From: Oncomelania hupensis
Lineage: Eukaryota > Mollusca > Gastropoda > Littorinimorpha > Pomatiopsidae
Direction of reading: 5' to 3'
DNA: 64,000 bases
NCBI GenBank assembly: GCA_036898135.1
Contig: CM072522.1
Coordinates: 469,189 to 533,188, forward strand
The notes below the pieces were generated by a model. That model made no database searches and was not told the origin of the DNA. It worked only from the letters and a program-made list of their open reading frames with translations. Position 1 is the first letter of the stretch. Each line of letters starts with the position of its first letter. A program made the position numbers and the translations under genes. Shown here piece after piece: positions 1 through 12,039 of the stretch.

Positions 1-10
1 TCGTTCACCG

Positions 11-11
<1 letters not shown>

Positions 12-105
<94 letters not shown>
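12..105. repeat. (TA)n microsatellite
   Basis: An uninterrupted run of about 46 TA units starts close to the left edge of the window. No coding potential is visible in it. Confidence 0.97.
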
Positions 106-109
<4 letters not shown>

Positions 110-2045
110 TTCAAAATGTACTTGGGTGAAAAAAGTGTTCTGAAATAAAGTGTGTTTTGAGGTAAACTTAAATTACCTTAGTGTATGTTAGAGACTACTA
201 TGCCAAATTAAAAAAAAAACAAATGGCAAAAACCTGCGTTCTGAATACCAACAGTTTTGCCTATCGTTATGTATATAAAGTTGATTCCCCCTTTCTGATC
301 AAATACCATTCCAATGTACGCATCTAAATAAGACTATACAAAAATTGTATGCTTGATCAGCTATTTATAAACATTCGCCATATTATTCGTTAATGTATAA
401 ACGAGACATAATTATAAATATATGCAAAATACTCAAAAATCGCCTATCAATACCATTCTGCATTAAAACCTTCGACAACCACAAAACCCAAATGTTAGGG
501 ATTTGTGTCCCACGCTTTTTGCTCCTAGTAGGCATAGTACATTCAAATAAAAAGAACACTACAGTGCAGCTTTTCCCCCTCCATCAGGGGAAAAGGTCCA
601 TCTGTGGGTTATTGCTTCTCTTACGTCACTCTTGACCAAGAATACATATGTAATTCTGCAAGTTTAAATACTGCTTGGGGTTCATCTTCTGTGAAGAAAA
701 AATGTGTGCTAAAGAGTTTTCATTTGTCTGCTGTACTTTCTTGAAATCTTACGTCTACATGCTAGCTTTTTTTTTTTTTTTTTTACATTAATATTTTGTA
801 TGCAGACAGGTTATTCCAGAGTGCGTAATTTTAGATACAGTCCACCAAATAAGAAAATTAAGATACCTGGCAAGGAGGTCACCAAACAAATTGTTGGCAG
901 TCAAATCAACTATTGTGCATTTATTAACATTTACATTAAGAACTGTGGTGAAGATTTGTCATCCCCAAGTAGCAGTAGCTGGGGAGAGGCTGCATCAACC
1001 ATTGTGCATTTATTAACACTTACAAGTTACATTAAGAACTGTGTTGAAGATTTGGCAACCCGAAGTAGCTGGGGAGGATGTCGGTGGGACCACTGGTTAA
1101 GTTTCAACTCTTTGAACGCAACCTATTGTCTTATTTTGGAAAACTTCACTGTCACCGTTGATTTTGATCTTGGATGAAACCACGTTGTTTTGAACCAACA
1201 AACATTCCTGAATCAACAATTGCAACAATTCAATGGCCACCGATTCTTTGTCAATGTTAATAATTTTCATATAATCCATCTCATTAAGCTGGCCCAGAGA
1301 AAGGGGGAAGACATTACCCACTCCACCCCTTCCGTTGGTTTATCATAAAATAATTTGATGTCCACGCATAATTACCTGTTAATCTGGTCCAGATCACTCC
1401 CGTTTTGTCATGCCCACCCCTCTCCATTAACGAATTTCCACCTTCAAATGATTCACGGATGAATGCGCACACTAGAACGCTATGAAACAATAGCTCCAAG
1501 AGGAAAATGTTTAAAACTTATTTTGTCTTTGCTACAGTAAACTCTGATTACTAAATTACTTACAATAAGATAACTGTACCACAATACACTTTCATGTTTG
1601 TGTGCTATAAAATAGCCACCAACGTTTGGACTTCAAGGGGAAATGCGTCATACCAGAGACCATCATTATCAGTCTTCATCTCTTGCCAGTTCATTGTTAA
1701 TGCACACTATGAAATCAAATTGTATCAAAATTGTTAAAATATATCAATAACCCAGTATGGAACTATTTTATAAGGATTTTCCCATATTCTTACTTTTAAT
1801 ACATTTTAATGTATATAATTTTAAACCAACGATAATTCCAACTTACATCAGTATACGAGTTTGTGAAATTATTCTTCAAATATATAATTGTATTTGATAA
1901 TGGTTGTGGAATAAAAACAAAATGATTTTACAAAAATTTCAAAGAAGTTTTTTGTTTAGTTCGGGTATGAATGTTGGTTGCCAAAAAAAACCAAACTATG
2001 GGGCAAACGCTCATAAGACTCGCCATCCTGAGAAAAAAAAAGAAA
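106..2045. other. AT-rich non-coding stretch with one diverged tandem duplication
   Basis: No gene is recognisable. Short open frames lack homology that I can see and have no splice context. The only internal structure seen is an approximately 89-bp unit at 907-995 repeated with divergence at 996-1080. Both units share the stretch with ttgtgcatttattaaca, then aagaactgtg, then gtagctgggga. Confidence 0.6.
907..1080. repeat. Diverged two-unit tandem duplication (~89 bp unit)
   Basis: Unit 1 (907-995) and unit 2 (996-1080) share the order attgtgcatttattaaca, attaagaactgtg, gaagattt, agtagctgggga, with small indels between them. This looks like an old local duplication and has no evident function. 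Confidence 0.7.
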
Positions 2046-2049
2046 AAAA

Positions 2050-2540
2050 CTAAGGCAAAACCCATATGACTCATGCTCAGGGAACTCGCAATATTTAATA
2101 AAATGAGCCTAGCGGAAACAAAATGAAACTGTGGCCTATCCTATCCCGTAACTCGAAGATTGTTAGGGCACCACAGATGATCGTTTACCCAGCATACTCC
2201 ATCTTTCTCTGTCCTTGGCAGCCCTCGTGGCTTCAGCGTCAAGCCAGTCCATTCTCGAATATTGTCCTCCCACCTCTTTTTCTGTCTCCTTCTGCCTCTT
2301 TGCACCGTGTCTTGTAGAATGGTCTTTGCAAGACCTGATGCTCAGGTGACATGGCCATACCATCGAAGTTTCCATTTTTTCACCACCATGAGCATGTCAT
2401 CGTTCTGTCTAATGGCTTGTGGCATTAAAATGCAAATACCGATTTTGATCTCCAGCTCCAAATACTTATTTACTATCAAATAAACTACAGCAAAAGTTGT
2501 ACTATGGAAAAAGAAAAAAAACAAAAAACGGTGACCTTGG
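2050..2540 (+). repeat. TGACC-rich dispersed repeat, fragment split by a LINE 3' end
   Basis: The flank at 2050-2116 (aactcgcaatatttaa region) resembles 5430-5500. The flank at 2427-2540 (ctccaaatact, actacagcaaaagttgta, gtgaccttgg) resembles 5590-5660 and 24225-24290. The LINE fragment at 2135-2422 therefore interrupts one copy of the repeat that also occurs at 5430-6290 and 24158-24960. Confidence 0.65.
2135..2422 (-). mobile_element. RTE-type LINE, 5'-truncated 3' end fragment
   Basis: On the minus strand the translation is the degraded C-terminal tail of the LINE found in full at 37925-41250. It includes WYGHVT, a degraded version of the GRRRGRPKKRWEDN block, and RERWSMLGKRSSVVP. The 3' end is followed by the same TATCC-type tail (read on plus as ctatcctatcccgtaac). 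Only about 290 bp are retained, as expected from 5' truncation during target-primed reverse transcription. Confidence 0.88.
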
Positions 2541-2735
2541 TTAGTTAGTCATTGGGAAAAGTGAATTCTGCCGTTTGTTAGGTTCAGAGTCTGTGGACAA
2601 CTGCTGAAGTTTATTGCCGTACCAATGGCAATCACTTCTGTCATTCATCTTCAACTTCACAGTGCTCATCCAGCCATCAACCGAATTGATACTGCTCGAC
2701 ATGTCGCATGCAAGATAGTCATTGTTTATTATTAT

Positions 2736-2926
2736 AGGGCCCAGCGGATTGCCAAGAGCTAAATCAAGACCAGAACTTCGTTGAAAGAGGACTTGCTCCT
2801 GACCTGTATAAAAGATCTGCTGAAAAAAACTCATAGTAACACTGAATGCATTCCACCAGCCGTCACTTTACAATAAAGGCATGGGATGCTGAGGCTTTTA
2901 TCCAATTTATCTAAGCCCCGTTTTGC
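2736..2926 (-). mobile_element. Unclassified ~0.7 kb retroposon family, 3' fragment
   Basis: The order cccagcggatt, aaagatctgctgaaa, ccagccgtcactttacaataaa, gctgaggct matches the left part of the copies at 4088-4791 and 20573-21676. The orientation is inferred from the simple-sequence tail of the complete copy, which lies at the left end. Confidence 0.75.
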
Positions 2927-2936
2927 ATCTACCAGG

Positions 2937-3950
2937 GCTTGTAATGGTCTGGAGTTAAAAAAGAGGAAATTAGCCGGAGTCCATGGGCCGCCTAGGCACT
3001 GGTAGAGTGCAGAGGACTGCCTCTCCCCCCTTTCATACCCCACCAACACCCCTTCCGCTATTGTGGCATTTTTAATCGTGCATTTTTGATGACCAAAAAA
3101 CAGTGAATGAAAGACTTGCTTACACACAGCTGAACTCTTGAAGTAGCCTGTCTTTATTGATGCAAAACTTAGTTAAGTTTAAACACACACTGGTGCCAAG
3201 CTGACAGTCCCTATTCACCAATAAAGTCCAAATTTAGTTAAATTGTCATATATTCAGATGAACAACCCAAATCTTGAAACCATGTTTTCACTTCACTAGC
3301 AATTGTTTAGTTGGTATGTTTAAAAAATGTGGATAGATTGGTTTGTTCATGACTGCAGTTTCTCTAAACATGTTTTTGAGGTGCTTTACCAACACTGAAT
3401 GCTGGGTGCAGCACACTGGCTTAACAGATTATGCACCAGCAACACTGACTGAAGGTTGAAAGATGCACACCAACGTCACAGATTGTGCATCATCAACCCT
3501 GGCTGAGTGCTGCACACCTGCCTCACAGTTGCACGAGACTGCTCAGCTCTTTTTTAGCATCCAACTGCAAATTCTCTATAGCTCGTGTATTTGATTTCCG
3601 ACTGGCACACTGTACAAAAGGCCAAGAACTTGAGATCTTCCTCACATGTTATCCTAGTCATATTCATCACCCACTTCTTTTTCCATCCATTCCCACCTCC
3701 ATGTGTTTCCACACCTTTATCATCAACTGCCTCGCCACGCTGAACAATGTGTCACATCCATTTTAACGGCTACGATTCAGAAATGTGCATGCGCAGTTCT
3801 GCGTATCCGCTTGACTTGAGGACACACACAAAACACTTTTTCATTGGAGGAAAATCGTTGCCAAACTTTTGTTCTGGGGAAAACCATACTGTTCCCAGCG
3901 CAAATTTTTTTTTTACAATAGCGGAAATCTGCTGAACTGCGGAAAATTAC
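2937..3950. other. Non-coding stretch without recognisable features
   Basis: No gene, RNA or clear repeat boundary was found. At 3380-3500 the words 'acactga/ctgaatgctg...gcac' recur loosely, suggesting a short degenerate repeat. The end, from about 3955, is related to the terminal part of the TGACC-rich repeat (acggacggacagatttttt). Confidence 0.5.
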
Positions 3951-3954
3951 AAGC

Positions 3955-4075
3955 CCGATATACGGACGGACAGATTTTTTGGGGTGGACATAATTCTGGG
4001 ATATTTAAGACTCGTCTCGCCCAGATTTGAAAAAATCTAGAAAATTTTTAGTTCTGGGCGAATATTATGCTATGC
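3955..4075 (+). repeat. 3'-terminal fragment of the TGACC-rich repeat (probable)
   Basis: The words cggacggacaga, ggatatttaagactcgtctcg and agatttgaaaaaat parallel 24860-24945 (cggacggacaaa, gacacgtctcggatagatttgcaaaaat). The stretch 4019-4060 also contains an inverted repeat (gcccagat...agttctgggc). Confidence 0.45.
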
Positions 4076-4087
4076 ATGCGAATAAAA

Positions 4088-4791
4088 TTGATTGATTGAT
4101 TTATTATTGCTTTAGGTCCAGCGGACTCTTCCGAGCCAAATCAGGACCGGACAACCCCCGATCCGCATAAAAGATCTGTTGAAACAACCCCAGTGGGAAA
4201 ATTGAATGCCCTCCACCGGCCAGTCACTTTACAATAAAGACATCCCACGCGAGGGACGGCTGAGGGTTGACCTCAACTACGCGAACTCCCCGATTACAAA
4301 AACAAAATAGAATACAAACATCATTATAAATCATCAACAAAAAACATACATATGAAATGCCTATAGTGCAAAATAGTACATTCATAGGAAGCCCTAGTGA
4401 CCACCCGGCAGAAAGCGTCCAACATTCCCAAGCTGATCCAACAGACCTCATACACAAACAAGGAGTCTTGTCCAGGAAGAGTTTTCAAGAAAAAAGGTAG
4501 GTCATTGATCTAGCGAAGAAGAAGATAGTATAGCAGAGTGGTAGGACAGATCGGGAATGGGAAAGAGCAAATGAGGAAGACAGCGACAGTGGGAATTTAA
4601 AGCACTAAATTTCCAGAAAGTGGGGATACTATTTATACTGAAACCCCCGGCACTCCAACGGGGGGAACTGTTGCCGCAGTTAATTTGTCATGCCTACAAA
4701 GGCAAGACAGGTTTTCAACTGGGGCTTTCACTGTACCCTTTATAGGTTAGAACAATCTACAGTGGCAAGATTGCTCATGACCCCAAGGGGT
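4088..4791 (-). mobile_element. Unclassified retroposon, complete copy with 12-bp target-site duplication
   Basis: The direct repeat atgcgaataaaa flanks the element at 4076-4087 and 4792-4803. Read on the minus strand, the element begins at 4791, carries a TATA-like word (cagtataaatag) near 4640, and ends in a simple tail of AATC units (seen on plus as ttgattgattgattta). The head is not tRNA-like and the reading frames are broken. The length is 704 bp. A long TSD, a 3' simple tail and 5'-truncated relatives indicate LINE-type mobilisation. Whether it is a SINE-like element or the 3' UTR of an unknown LINE cannot be decided here. Confidence 0.78.
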
Positions 4792-4923
4792 ATGCGAATA
4801 AAAAAGGACCAAAGATAAAAGTTACTGCTGTAAAATGTTCAACATTAATTTTTTTTTTTTTTCCTTCTTCAAGAATGAAAGGTCAACTCAATAAGTGCAA
4901 AGAAATTATTATTTAATATTTAG

Positions 4924-4926
<3 letters not shown>

Positions 4927-5005
<79 letters not shown>
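4927..5005. repeat. (TA)n microsatellite
   Basis: A continuous run of AT units about 78 bp long. Confidence 0.96.
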
Positions 5006-5007
<2 letters not shown>

Positions 5008-5429
5008 ATAATGGATGCAACTATATATGTGCTTTTCATAAATCAATTGGGTTCAAAGCACATAGATCTGTACCTACATACACATACATCTCTCGGAAAT
5101 TGCGCTATTAGACGACCAAAATGAAAAATTTTAAGATTTTAGATTGCATCCAATTACCATTATTGGAGGGAGATAAGAAACGGTATATCATCTTAATGTA
5201 TATTTTCTGATGTGTTCTAAGTACTAGTGTTCAAATAAGTGTAGCCAAAAACTTTAGCAACTGGTGACCTGCATTTTGCCTTCTTGAAACAGTTCGTTGT
5301 GGGTCGTTTATTTGTATATCACCATCCTAAACATTATATCAATCACCATCTTCAACGATTCCACTGGAACATTACAAATAACATTCTAATGTCCATTTTT
5401 ACTCGTTTAAAAAAAAAAAAACTAGAAGG

Positions 5430-6290
5430 GCAAACCCACCCATACAACTCACATTCTCCTTATGGAATTTGCAATATTTAACATGAAAATGAGTGCCCTC
5501 CCCTTCCCCTAAAAAAGAAATGATGGAATTAATATGCAAAATAATACCGAATTTAATCTATGCTCTTGACCTTGAGAAGACATTAACATCTGGCTCCAAA
5601 TACACTCATGTACTATCAAATACAGTACAGCAAAAGTTGTATAATGCAAAAAAACTGACCCTGGGATGACCTTGACCTTCAATGAACTTGACCTTCGCGT
5701 GATCTCTCATGCATGTGTGATCAAATAACCCAATGTTGCATACTATGGGTTAAATAAACAGCCCTTCCACTGTGACCTATTTAATGTATGTTTTTGCAAG
5801 GCCTAAAATGACCACGATCTTCAAGATCAATGCAAAACCCCAACACATATTAAAGATCAATCTATCATCTCTAAACACTACAAGTATGGACTTTATACCT
5901 CTCATAGTTTAGGGTCAAGGTCACTTCAAAGTACCTATACAAGCGGACTTTGGACAGCTCTGGTGACCTAGACCCAGGAGTGAGGTTGACCCAATTTGCA
6001 CAATATGCGCATCTCATCGATGTCATGCATCGAAGAAGTTCAATATTAATAACCTATTAAAAAAAAGTGAAATTTTGTGAACAATTGTTTTCCTAACATT
6101 TGATGACTGTGACCTTGAAGTGACGTAATTCATTCACTGATCATTTATATGAGGTCTCATGGGTATACACCAAGTTTGGTTGTGATAGTTAAAATAGGTT
6201 CTAAGATATAATCCACTTGCAAATTTTGCACGTCCAGACGGCGGACACCAACAAACATTTTTTACATTAACTTTTTTAAAAACTATTTCG
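5430..6290 (+). repeat. TGACC-rich dispersed repeat, long copy
   Basis: Many blocks are collinear with 24158-24960: ccaaatac-ctcatgt, acagcaaaagttgta, ggatgaccttgacctt, caaataaccca, gttgcatactatgggtta, agatcaatctatcatctcta, gactttatacctctcatagttta, gtgaaattttgtga, gtaattcattcact, gtttggttgtgatag and gtccagacggcgg. Blocks of TGACCTTGACC are scattered through it on both strands. I see no coding frame conserved between the copies. Confidence 0.85.
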
Positions 6291-6299
6291 GACTTATTT

Positions 6300-7760
6300 T
6301 GCAGATTTCCAAAAATCCATTTTTTTTTTAGGGGCAAGTACAAAAAGCTTTTAAAAGTGTTCTGACCCATCAGAAACATCTTTTGTGGGTTCAAGCTTAT
6401 ACCCAAACTACAGTCTAAAAACACCTACCCCTCTCACTTGGGGAGCGTATAAACGAAGCAAAGCTATGTTTGCAGAGATTGCAGAGTATGATTGAAAACT
6501 CGATGTGAAAACCCAAGAATCCACCACTGAAACCCTGAAAATCACTTGTGATTGGTAGAAATTAATCTTTGCCTTTTGTAAAAGCTATCAGTGCGTACTG
6601 GTATATCCTGTGACGGGATGAAATTCCACACAACAGACAGCACCACATTCCACCCATCTTGTGTTCCTCCTACTGTCACAAACGGGAAAGCCCATTTTGC
6701 CATTTGACTTTCATTTGTTTTTCATCAACTACTCTCTCATTCTGGTCTCGTCAACAGCATAATTGACAGTTGGCAGCCATTGTGGCCGTAAATACACTTT
6801 TGATAGGTACCACAAATTGACCCAAGTTAAATTAGTTTAAAAAATATCGAGCGAGATCCACTTTTTTTCCCTGTACATACTGAGAACTTGGCCCCACAAC
6901 ATTTAGTTCTTTTCTTATTCACACCAGTGGTAACTACTACTGCAAAAACCTGATATAGTTCTTTCAGCCACAAGCCTTATTCAGTTTTGTTCTATAGGCA
7001 CACACAATAATGCAAAATGCTGGTAGCCATGCTCTTTCATTAACAAAGCCCTAGAGTTCTGTTCTACATACACACACACACACAGATTCCTAGGTAATAT
7101 TGCAAAAGGCTGGTACAGTAGTTCTTTCACCCACAAGCCCTTATCAGTTCTCCGTCCAGTGCTCAAATACAGACGGGGCGAGAGAAGTGACAAGGAAACG
7201 TGATAACGGTGAATCTCTTGCCACAACAGTGATGACATCTCCTTGCTGTACAGACCAATGATTCTTTACAGAACTCTTCCCCCATCCCCACACTGATCAG
7301 CATTTTATTAACCTTCTCATAATGATCATTTTTGCTTTGTCTTTCTGTGCACTCATACCAGAAATCTGGGCTCATGAAACAAATATATTCAAAACAATGT
7401 GGTACGTAAGGCAAAATATTGCAACATATAGTTAGACCACCGATGATGATAGCCGAGACTATGTTCACACACCAACTTTGAAACCATGAAGATCATATGT
7501 ACTTACCTTGACCTCAGCTTATATATCCACTTGTGAAAATTCCGATTTACAGACGACCAATCTTTGTATATCAATTTCAATTTTCATGTACACTCAAATC
7601 CAACGCATTCTGAGATAGCATTATATTTCAATCGACCAAATGTTTTCAAACATGCTGGTCTATGGACGAAATGTGTATTACATATTGATATCATTATCGA
7701 TTGGGCATGCAATATGGATACAATGTGTACACATACTCCAAACCATGGGTGCAACCAAGA
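6300..7760. other. Non-coding stretch with a short degenerate CA-bearing repeat
   Basis: No gene is visible. At 6955-7155 two diverged units share tagttctttca-ccacaagcc, gttct and gcaaaa-gctggta, with a short (CA)n tract at 7070-7083. Confidence 0.5.
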
Positions 7761-7764
7761 AATT

Positions 7765-7840
7765 TTCCAAAATCTGAAGGCACTGGTCCGGGGCGGCCTG
7801 GCCCCGATGGGGTCCCGGCGTAACGCCCTGGTAGGAGGTT
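7765..7840. repeat. GC-rich hairpin-forming repeat (family also at 10985-11056)
   Basis: A GC-rich block in an AT-rich context contains opposed words ggggcggcc/tggcccc and gggcg-type inverted segments (ggcgtaacgcc). A related arrangement occurs at 10985-11056, where ggggcgaagcccc appears twice. This looks like the folded end of a dispersed repeat. I assign no function. Confidence 0.55.
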
Positions 7841-8077
7841 AGTATGTTTTGTGCTAAAAGTCCTCTTTAAGTTTAGTCCCCCCCCCCCTTCCTCCCACAC
7901 ACACACACACACACAAATACCCCTCTGCAAACTCTGATAATAAAATTTACAATCTATAGCAGAACATCTTGCATAAAGGCTTATACAAAGACAGATAAAG
8001 TTACTGCAAATAAAACAAGAAATAGCCACTCACATCAGTTTTATTCAAAACTGACCTGATGCATGTACAAGTTTGGT

Positions 8078-8112
<35 letters not shown>

Positions 8113-10980
8113 CTAATTTGGAGGTACATGAAACTGTGTGGCGAGTGAGAATTAGTAATTTTTTTCTCTTCTTTCTCCTCCTTTTCTTTTTCTTTTTTTT
8201 TGGGGGGGGGGGGGGGGGCCGCCAGGGGGGTGTGCACGTGCACAAGAACAAGATCCGCCCCTGCACAAGAACAAAAAGTTTTTTTTTTCCAAACCAGGCT
8301 GATCTGGATCTGGTCGTATAGTTGCAGGAACCAATGTCGGTTATCTTTGCAACTGGGGGAAGCGCATAATTTATAAATTATCTCAATTTTGATCCAATTT
8401 TCTCAGCCACAACCGGCATTCATCGCCATCAGGATCAAACTTATCTGACATTCATTCCCACCTCCACTTATTCTTCATTCCCTTATCTACCTCTCACGCT
8501 TTTTTCTTTCCAGTATCGGTATTTTCCTCTAAAAACGGCATGATTGGAACACAAAGTCACAATATCCATGCTTCAGTCTCACACCGGCCGGAAGTCATCA
8601 ACCGGATATGCGGGTTATGCCCCTTTCAGCTGTGCATCTTTGCACAAATCTGATACAAATCTTGTTTCGTTTACTTTTATATATTTTTTTTTTACGATTT
8701 TTTTCTCGAAAAATCGGATTTCCGATTGTAGGCTTCAGCAAAAATCTGATTTTCCGACTGTAGGCGGAAAGGTGGCACCCATGTCCAAACATATGTGCAT
8801 ACACGTTATTTAGATGCACTGGCACAAACACTTGCATCCACACTCAATGCTCACCATTTTACACTCCAGGTACTCCCCCCACGTGATCTAATTGCTTTAA
8901 CACGCTCCAAATGCATCGACACCAATTCATTCGCACCTGTACACTCCTCATACATCTAACACAACTACACCAGCATTCAAGAGGCACAAACACATCTTTC
9001 AGGTGCACAAACTCTTTTACACGCTCTTCAGATACTCAAACTACACACCAGATACATTAAACACAACTAACCAGGCACACCCTACATGCGCATGCTCCCA
9101 CTCCAGATGTATTCACCTGCATTCATACTTTTATTATATAACACACACATATACACACACCACCACCACACACATACACTTGCTACATTCACACATAAGA
9201 TTCACATTTTCAGTCAATCACACACACACTGCCACCACACATTCGCAAATATTGGACGAAGAACTGATAAGGAGGGCAGTAAGGTGTTGCTTGCATGTTG
9301 GCAGGAAATCATGCTCCTGGCTGGCTCTGAATATGGGACAGAAAACATGTGCAATATCAAACAACTTTGCATTGAATGACAAATGATCATGCAAAATAAA
9401 TGGATATCTTTACAATTCAAGTCATCTTTTGCATTGTCTGGCTAAAGTGTGAATGACCATTGGCTTTTCACACATTTTTTCCCATCACTTTTATTTTATG
9501 ATCAGCAATAACTATGTATACAGAGGCCAATAATATCAAATCTAGAACTCTCAAGAGTTGTAGTCTTGTGTAATATGTAGGTAAAGGTGTAGCCACAACC
9601 TTTTGGTCCTTGAGAAATGCAGCTGGGATATCCCTTTTCTCTGAGCACGCTAACGAGTCCCACATAACAGAATTGCGAAACAAGTTTTGTTTATACAAAG
9701 GAGTTCAGTACGAATGGGACCATTTTATAGTACAGTTTAGCAGCGATGTAAAATATTCTATATCAGAACACCAATATTTTAAATATGTACACAAAACAAT
9801 GTATTTTAAATATGTAAACAATTTTACTCCGAAACAATGTTGACATTTGATTGGAGCTCACAGGAGTGGCAATCATGATCAACATACTTGTCTTAACAAA
9901 TCTTTACAATCCACCCACCCTTACGAGATTACTGCTCTAGGTCAATGGTCTTAATATCGGACACTTCACTAGTAGTAGCTGCAGTAATAATTTATCTTTA
10001 CAACATTCCACTTGTTATATATGAATCGTTTGAATTAATGCAACGCTGCATTAGGTCTATCAACTAGATAAAGATCAGTATTGAATATTCAGTCATATAA
10101 TTTATCTTTCAATGAGACAATTACATTGTAGTCAATGAACTTTTACTTGAATTTTTTAATTTCTCACTGTCGGAAGGCACTTTTCAATATTGTGGACAAT
10201 ACAATATCCCAATGTCTATACCCAACAGTGAGACAGTTTCAATGTTATCCTATAATGGAGTACCGACTCCTATTGTCAGTCTTTGCTCACAACAAGGTCC
10301 ATTATGTATTTTGATTCATTAACGTCTTACCTATCTAATATTTTAATCGGCTACTGCCACCCATCCTCTTTTCTATTTCGTTTAGGCGATATCATCCAGG
10401 ACTGCTTGGATTTCACTGTAGCTGTTGAAGTGCCCTTGATACTGCTGCATGCAGTGAAGATTTGAAGATTAGGTGCAAATCCCCAGTACTTCACTTATCA
10501 CAGGAATTCTTGAGCAATGGTCCATCATAGCTGCCTAAGAATAGACAGTGTTAGGGTAAGGGTGTAAAGGGGTTATAGGAGCTTTTGAGATAGGGCTATA
10601 ATTCTAAATTGGTTAAGGTTGTTCTCATTTAGTGCTTTTCCAGATCAAGAGTTGCTCAAAGGTTAGGGCTATCGTTTTGCAAACTATATGCCGTCAGTGT
10701 ACGGCAGACTCGTTCATGTGCAAAAAAGTTAATTTTGGTCCAAACAGGAGACAGTATTTTATTTGTTTTTAAAATTGTAAAGTGAAATTACAAAGGACTG
10801 CAGATTAGGAGGAACTGTCCGACTGCAACAATGCCTAAGCTATACTGATAAGACAAGTGGCATATAGAGCGAAAGTGTAAAGACCTCAAGAGCTTCTCTT
10901 ATCACCTTATTCCCACTGACACCTTTATGCCTCGCCTCAATTGTAGTGGATAATCAGGCTAGAGAATACTGAAGAAAAAA
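7841..10980. other. Non-coding, low-complexity stretch
   Basis: It contains short (CA)n tracts at 7898-7914 and 8080-8110, a T-run then G-run at 8188-8218, CA-rich sequence at 8820-9240, and paired cgattttt/aaaaatcgg words near 8695-8760. I see no convincing gene, splice pair or RNA gene. Confidence 0.5.
8080..8110. repeat. (CA)n microsatellite
   Basis: A run of about 15 CA units. Confidence 0.95.
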
Positions 10981-10984
10981 AACC

Positions 10985-11056
10985 TCTGAAATCCGGTCAG
11001 GGTCCAGGGGCGAAGCCCCGGTGGGGGGTCTGGGGGGCGAAGCCCCTGTGAAGCTG
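10985..11056. repeat. GC-rich hairpin repeat with duplicated ggggcgaagcccc
   Basis: The perfect short palindrome ggggcgaagcccc occurs twice about 40 bp apart, separated by ggtggggggtctgggg. It follows the word ctctgaaatccggtca, comparable to atctgaaggcac before the similar block at 7778. It is probably one end of a dispersed repeat. Confidence 0.6.
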
Positions 11057-11439
11057 AAAGTTTTATAGCATTTAAAATGGAATGGGTTTGCGGAGCGAAC
11101 ATACGTGGTTAATTTACGATTTGCGTCTCTTTTTTTTCCCCTCGGAACAAATTTTTAAACCTCGGAAATTAAGTTCGTTAACCTCGGAAACTCGCGTATC
11201 CGAGGAGAATTCTCCAGCCTGATAATGGTTATTCACCATCAACAGCCCTCAGTAATATGCGATTATCAATAATATACAATATCAATGGAGAATTTGGATT
11301 ATTTTCTGCCTCATACAGACATTTCAAACTGTTCCATGCATGACACCTAATAGTTTAAAAGTCAACAATTGTGATTATCATACAATTCTCCCATAATATG
11401 TTGAAAAAATGCCTTCAATGGCTTAAGACGGGGTATTAA

Positions 11440-12033
11440 CTCTTAACGTCCTAAAGCGCGTTAATGCGCGCCTCGCCCGTAATCCTGAAACGCGGTAATG
11501 CGTGCCTCGTTCGTGCAATTTTTAGTCATGAAATCACAGGAAATAGGAACTCTCCAGTGCGTGAGAGAAGGTTTAGTCAACTTCCGGAGTTTGCGACATT
11601 TTTGGCTATGATGGCAGGGGATAGCTCCGAAAGTAATAGTGAGTTTGGTAACCTTATTGATGAGCTTATTGCTGAAAGAGCACAAAGACTTTGTGTAGAC
11701 AACCAGAGTGAGTTTTCTCGTCTGTGTTGACTGTCTGTGCACACATTCACATGCAATCCACACTGTCTTGTTGTTTTATTAACATAGTCCTTAAATACCT
11801 GTAATTATGAATTAATTACAAGATTCCAACAGGTAAAAATAGTACTAAAGTCAAAATGGTTCTTTGGGTACATAGAATAACCATTTTGTAAACATATCCT
11901 CAAATATGAAGTTAATGTGACAATAAATTTTTTGCAATTTTTTCAAATTCATAACCCAATTTATTGCAATAAACTTGAAATCCTTACAGGATATAGGCGC
12001 AAATGTACAGAAAACCTTATAGGACACTAAGAG
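11440..12033 (+). mobile_element. piggyBac-like non-autonomous element 1 (TTAA-flanked)
   Basis: TTAA lies directly outside both ends (11436-11439 and 12034-12037). The ends form imperfect inverted repeats: ctcttaacgtcctaaag on the left and, read inward from the right, ctcttagtgtcctataag. TTAA target duplication with short inverted repeats is the hallmark of the piggyBac superfamily. The interior matches the element at 18399-19085 over most of its length, including the same AT-rich 3' half. It is 594 bp long and lacks a transposase core. Confidence 0.78.
11608..11730 (+). pseudogene. Relict N-terminus of the piggyBac-like element ORF
   Basis: The 40-codon frame begins MMAGDSSESNSEFGN and is homologous to the 63-codon frame of the sister element at 18652-18843 (MVAGDSSDSDIEFGN). 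The two share NLIDxLIAERAQ and then diverge, with a premature stop here. Acidic, serine-rich N-termini precede the catalytic domain in piggyBac transposases, but no catalytic region is present. This is a remnant rather than a functional gene. The start is the first ATG before the conserved block. Confidence 0.55.
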
Positions 12034-12039
12034 TTAAGA

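Noticed and set aside
4224..4457. Minus-strand frame shared by the retroposon copies
   Set aside because: The frame is not conserved in phase among the copies (different frames are open at 20797-21085 and 21394-21636), so coding is not supported.
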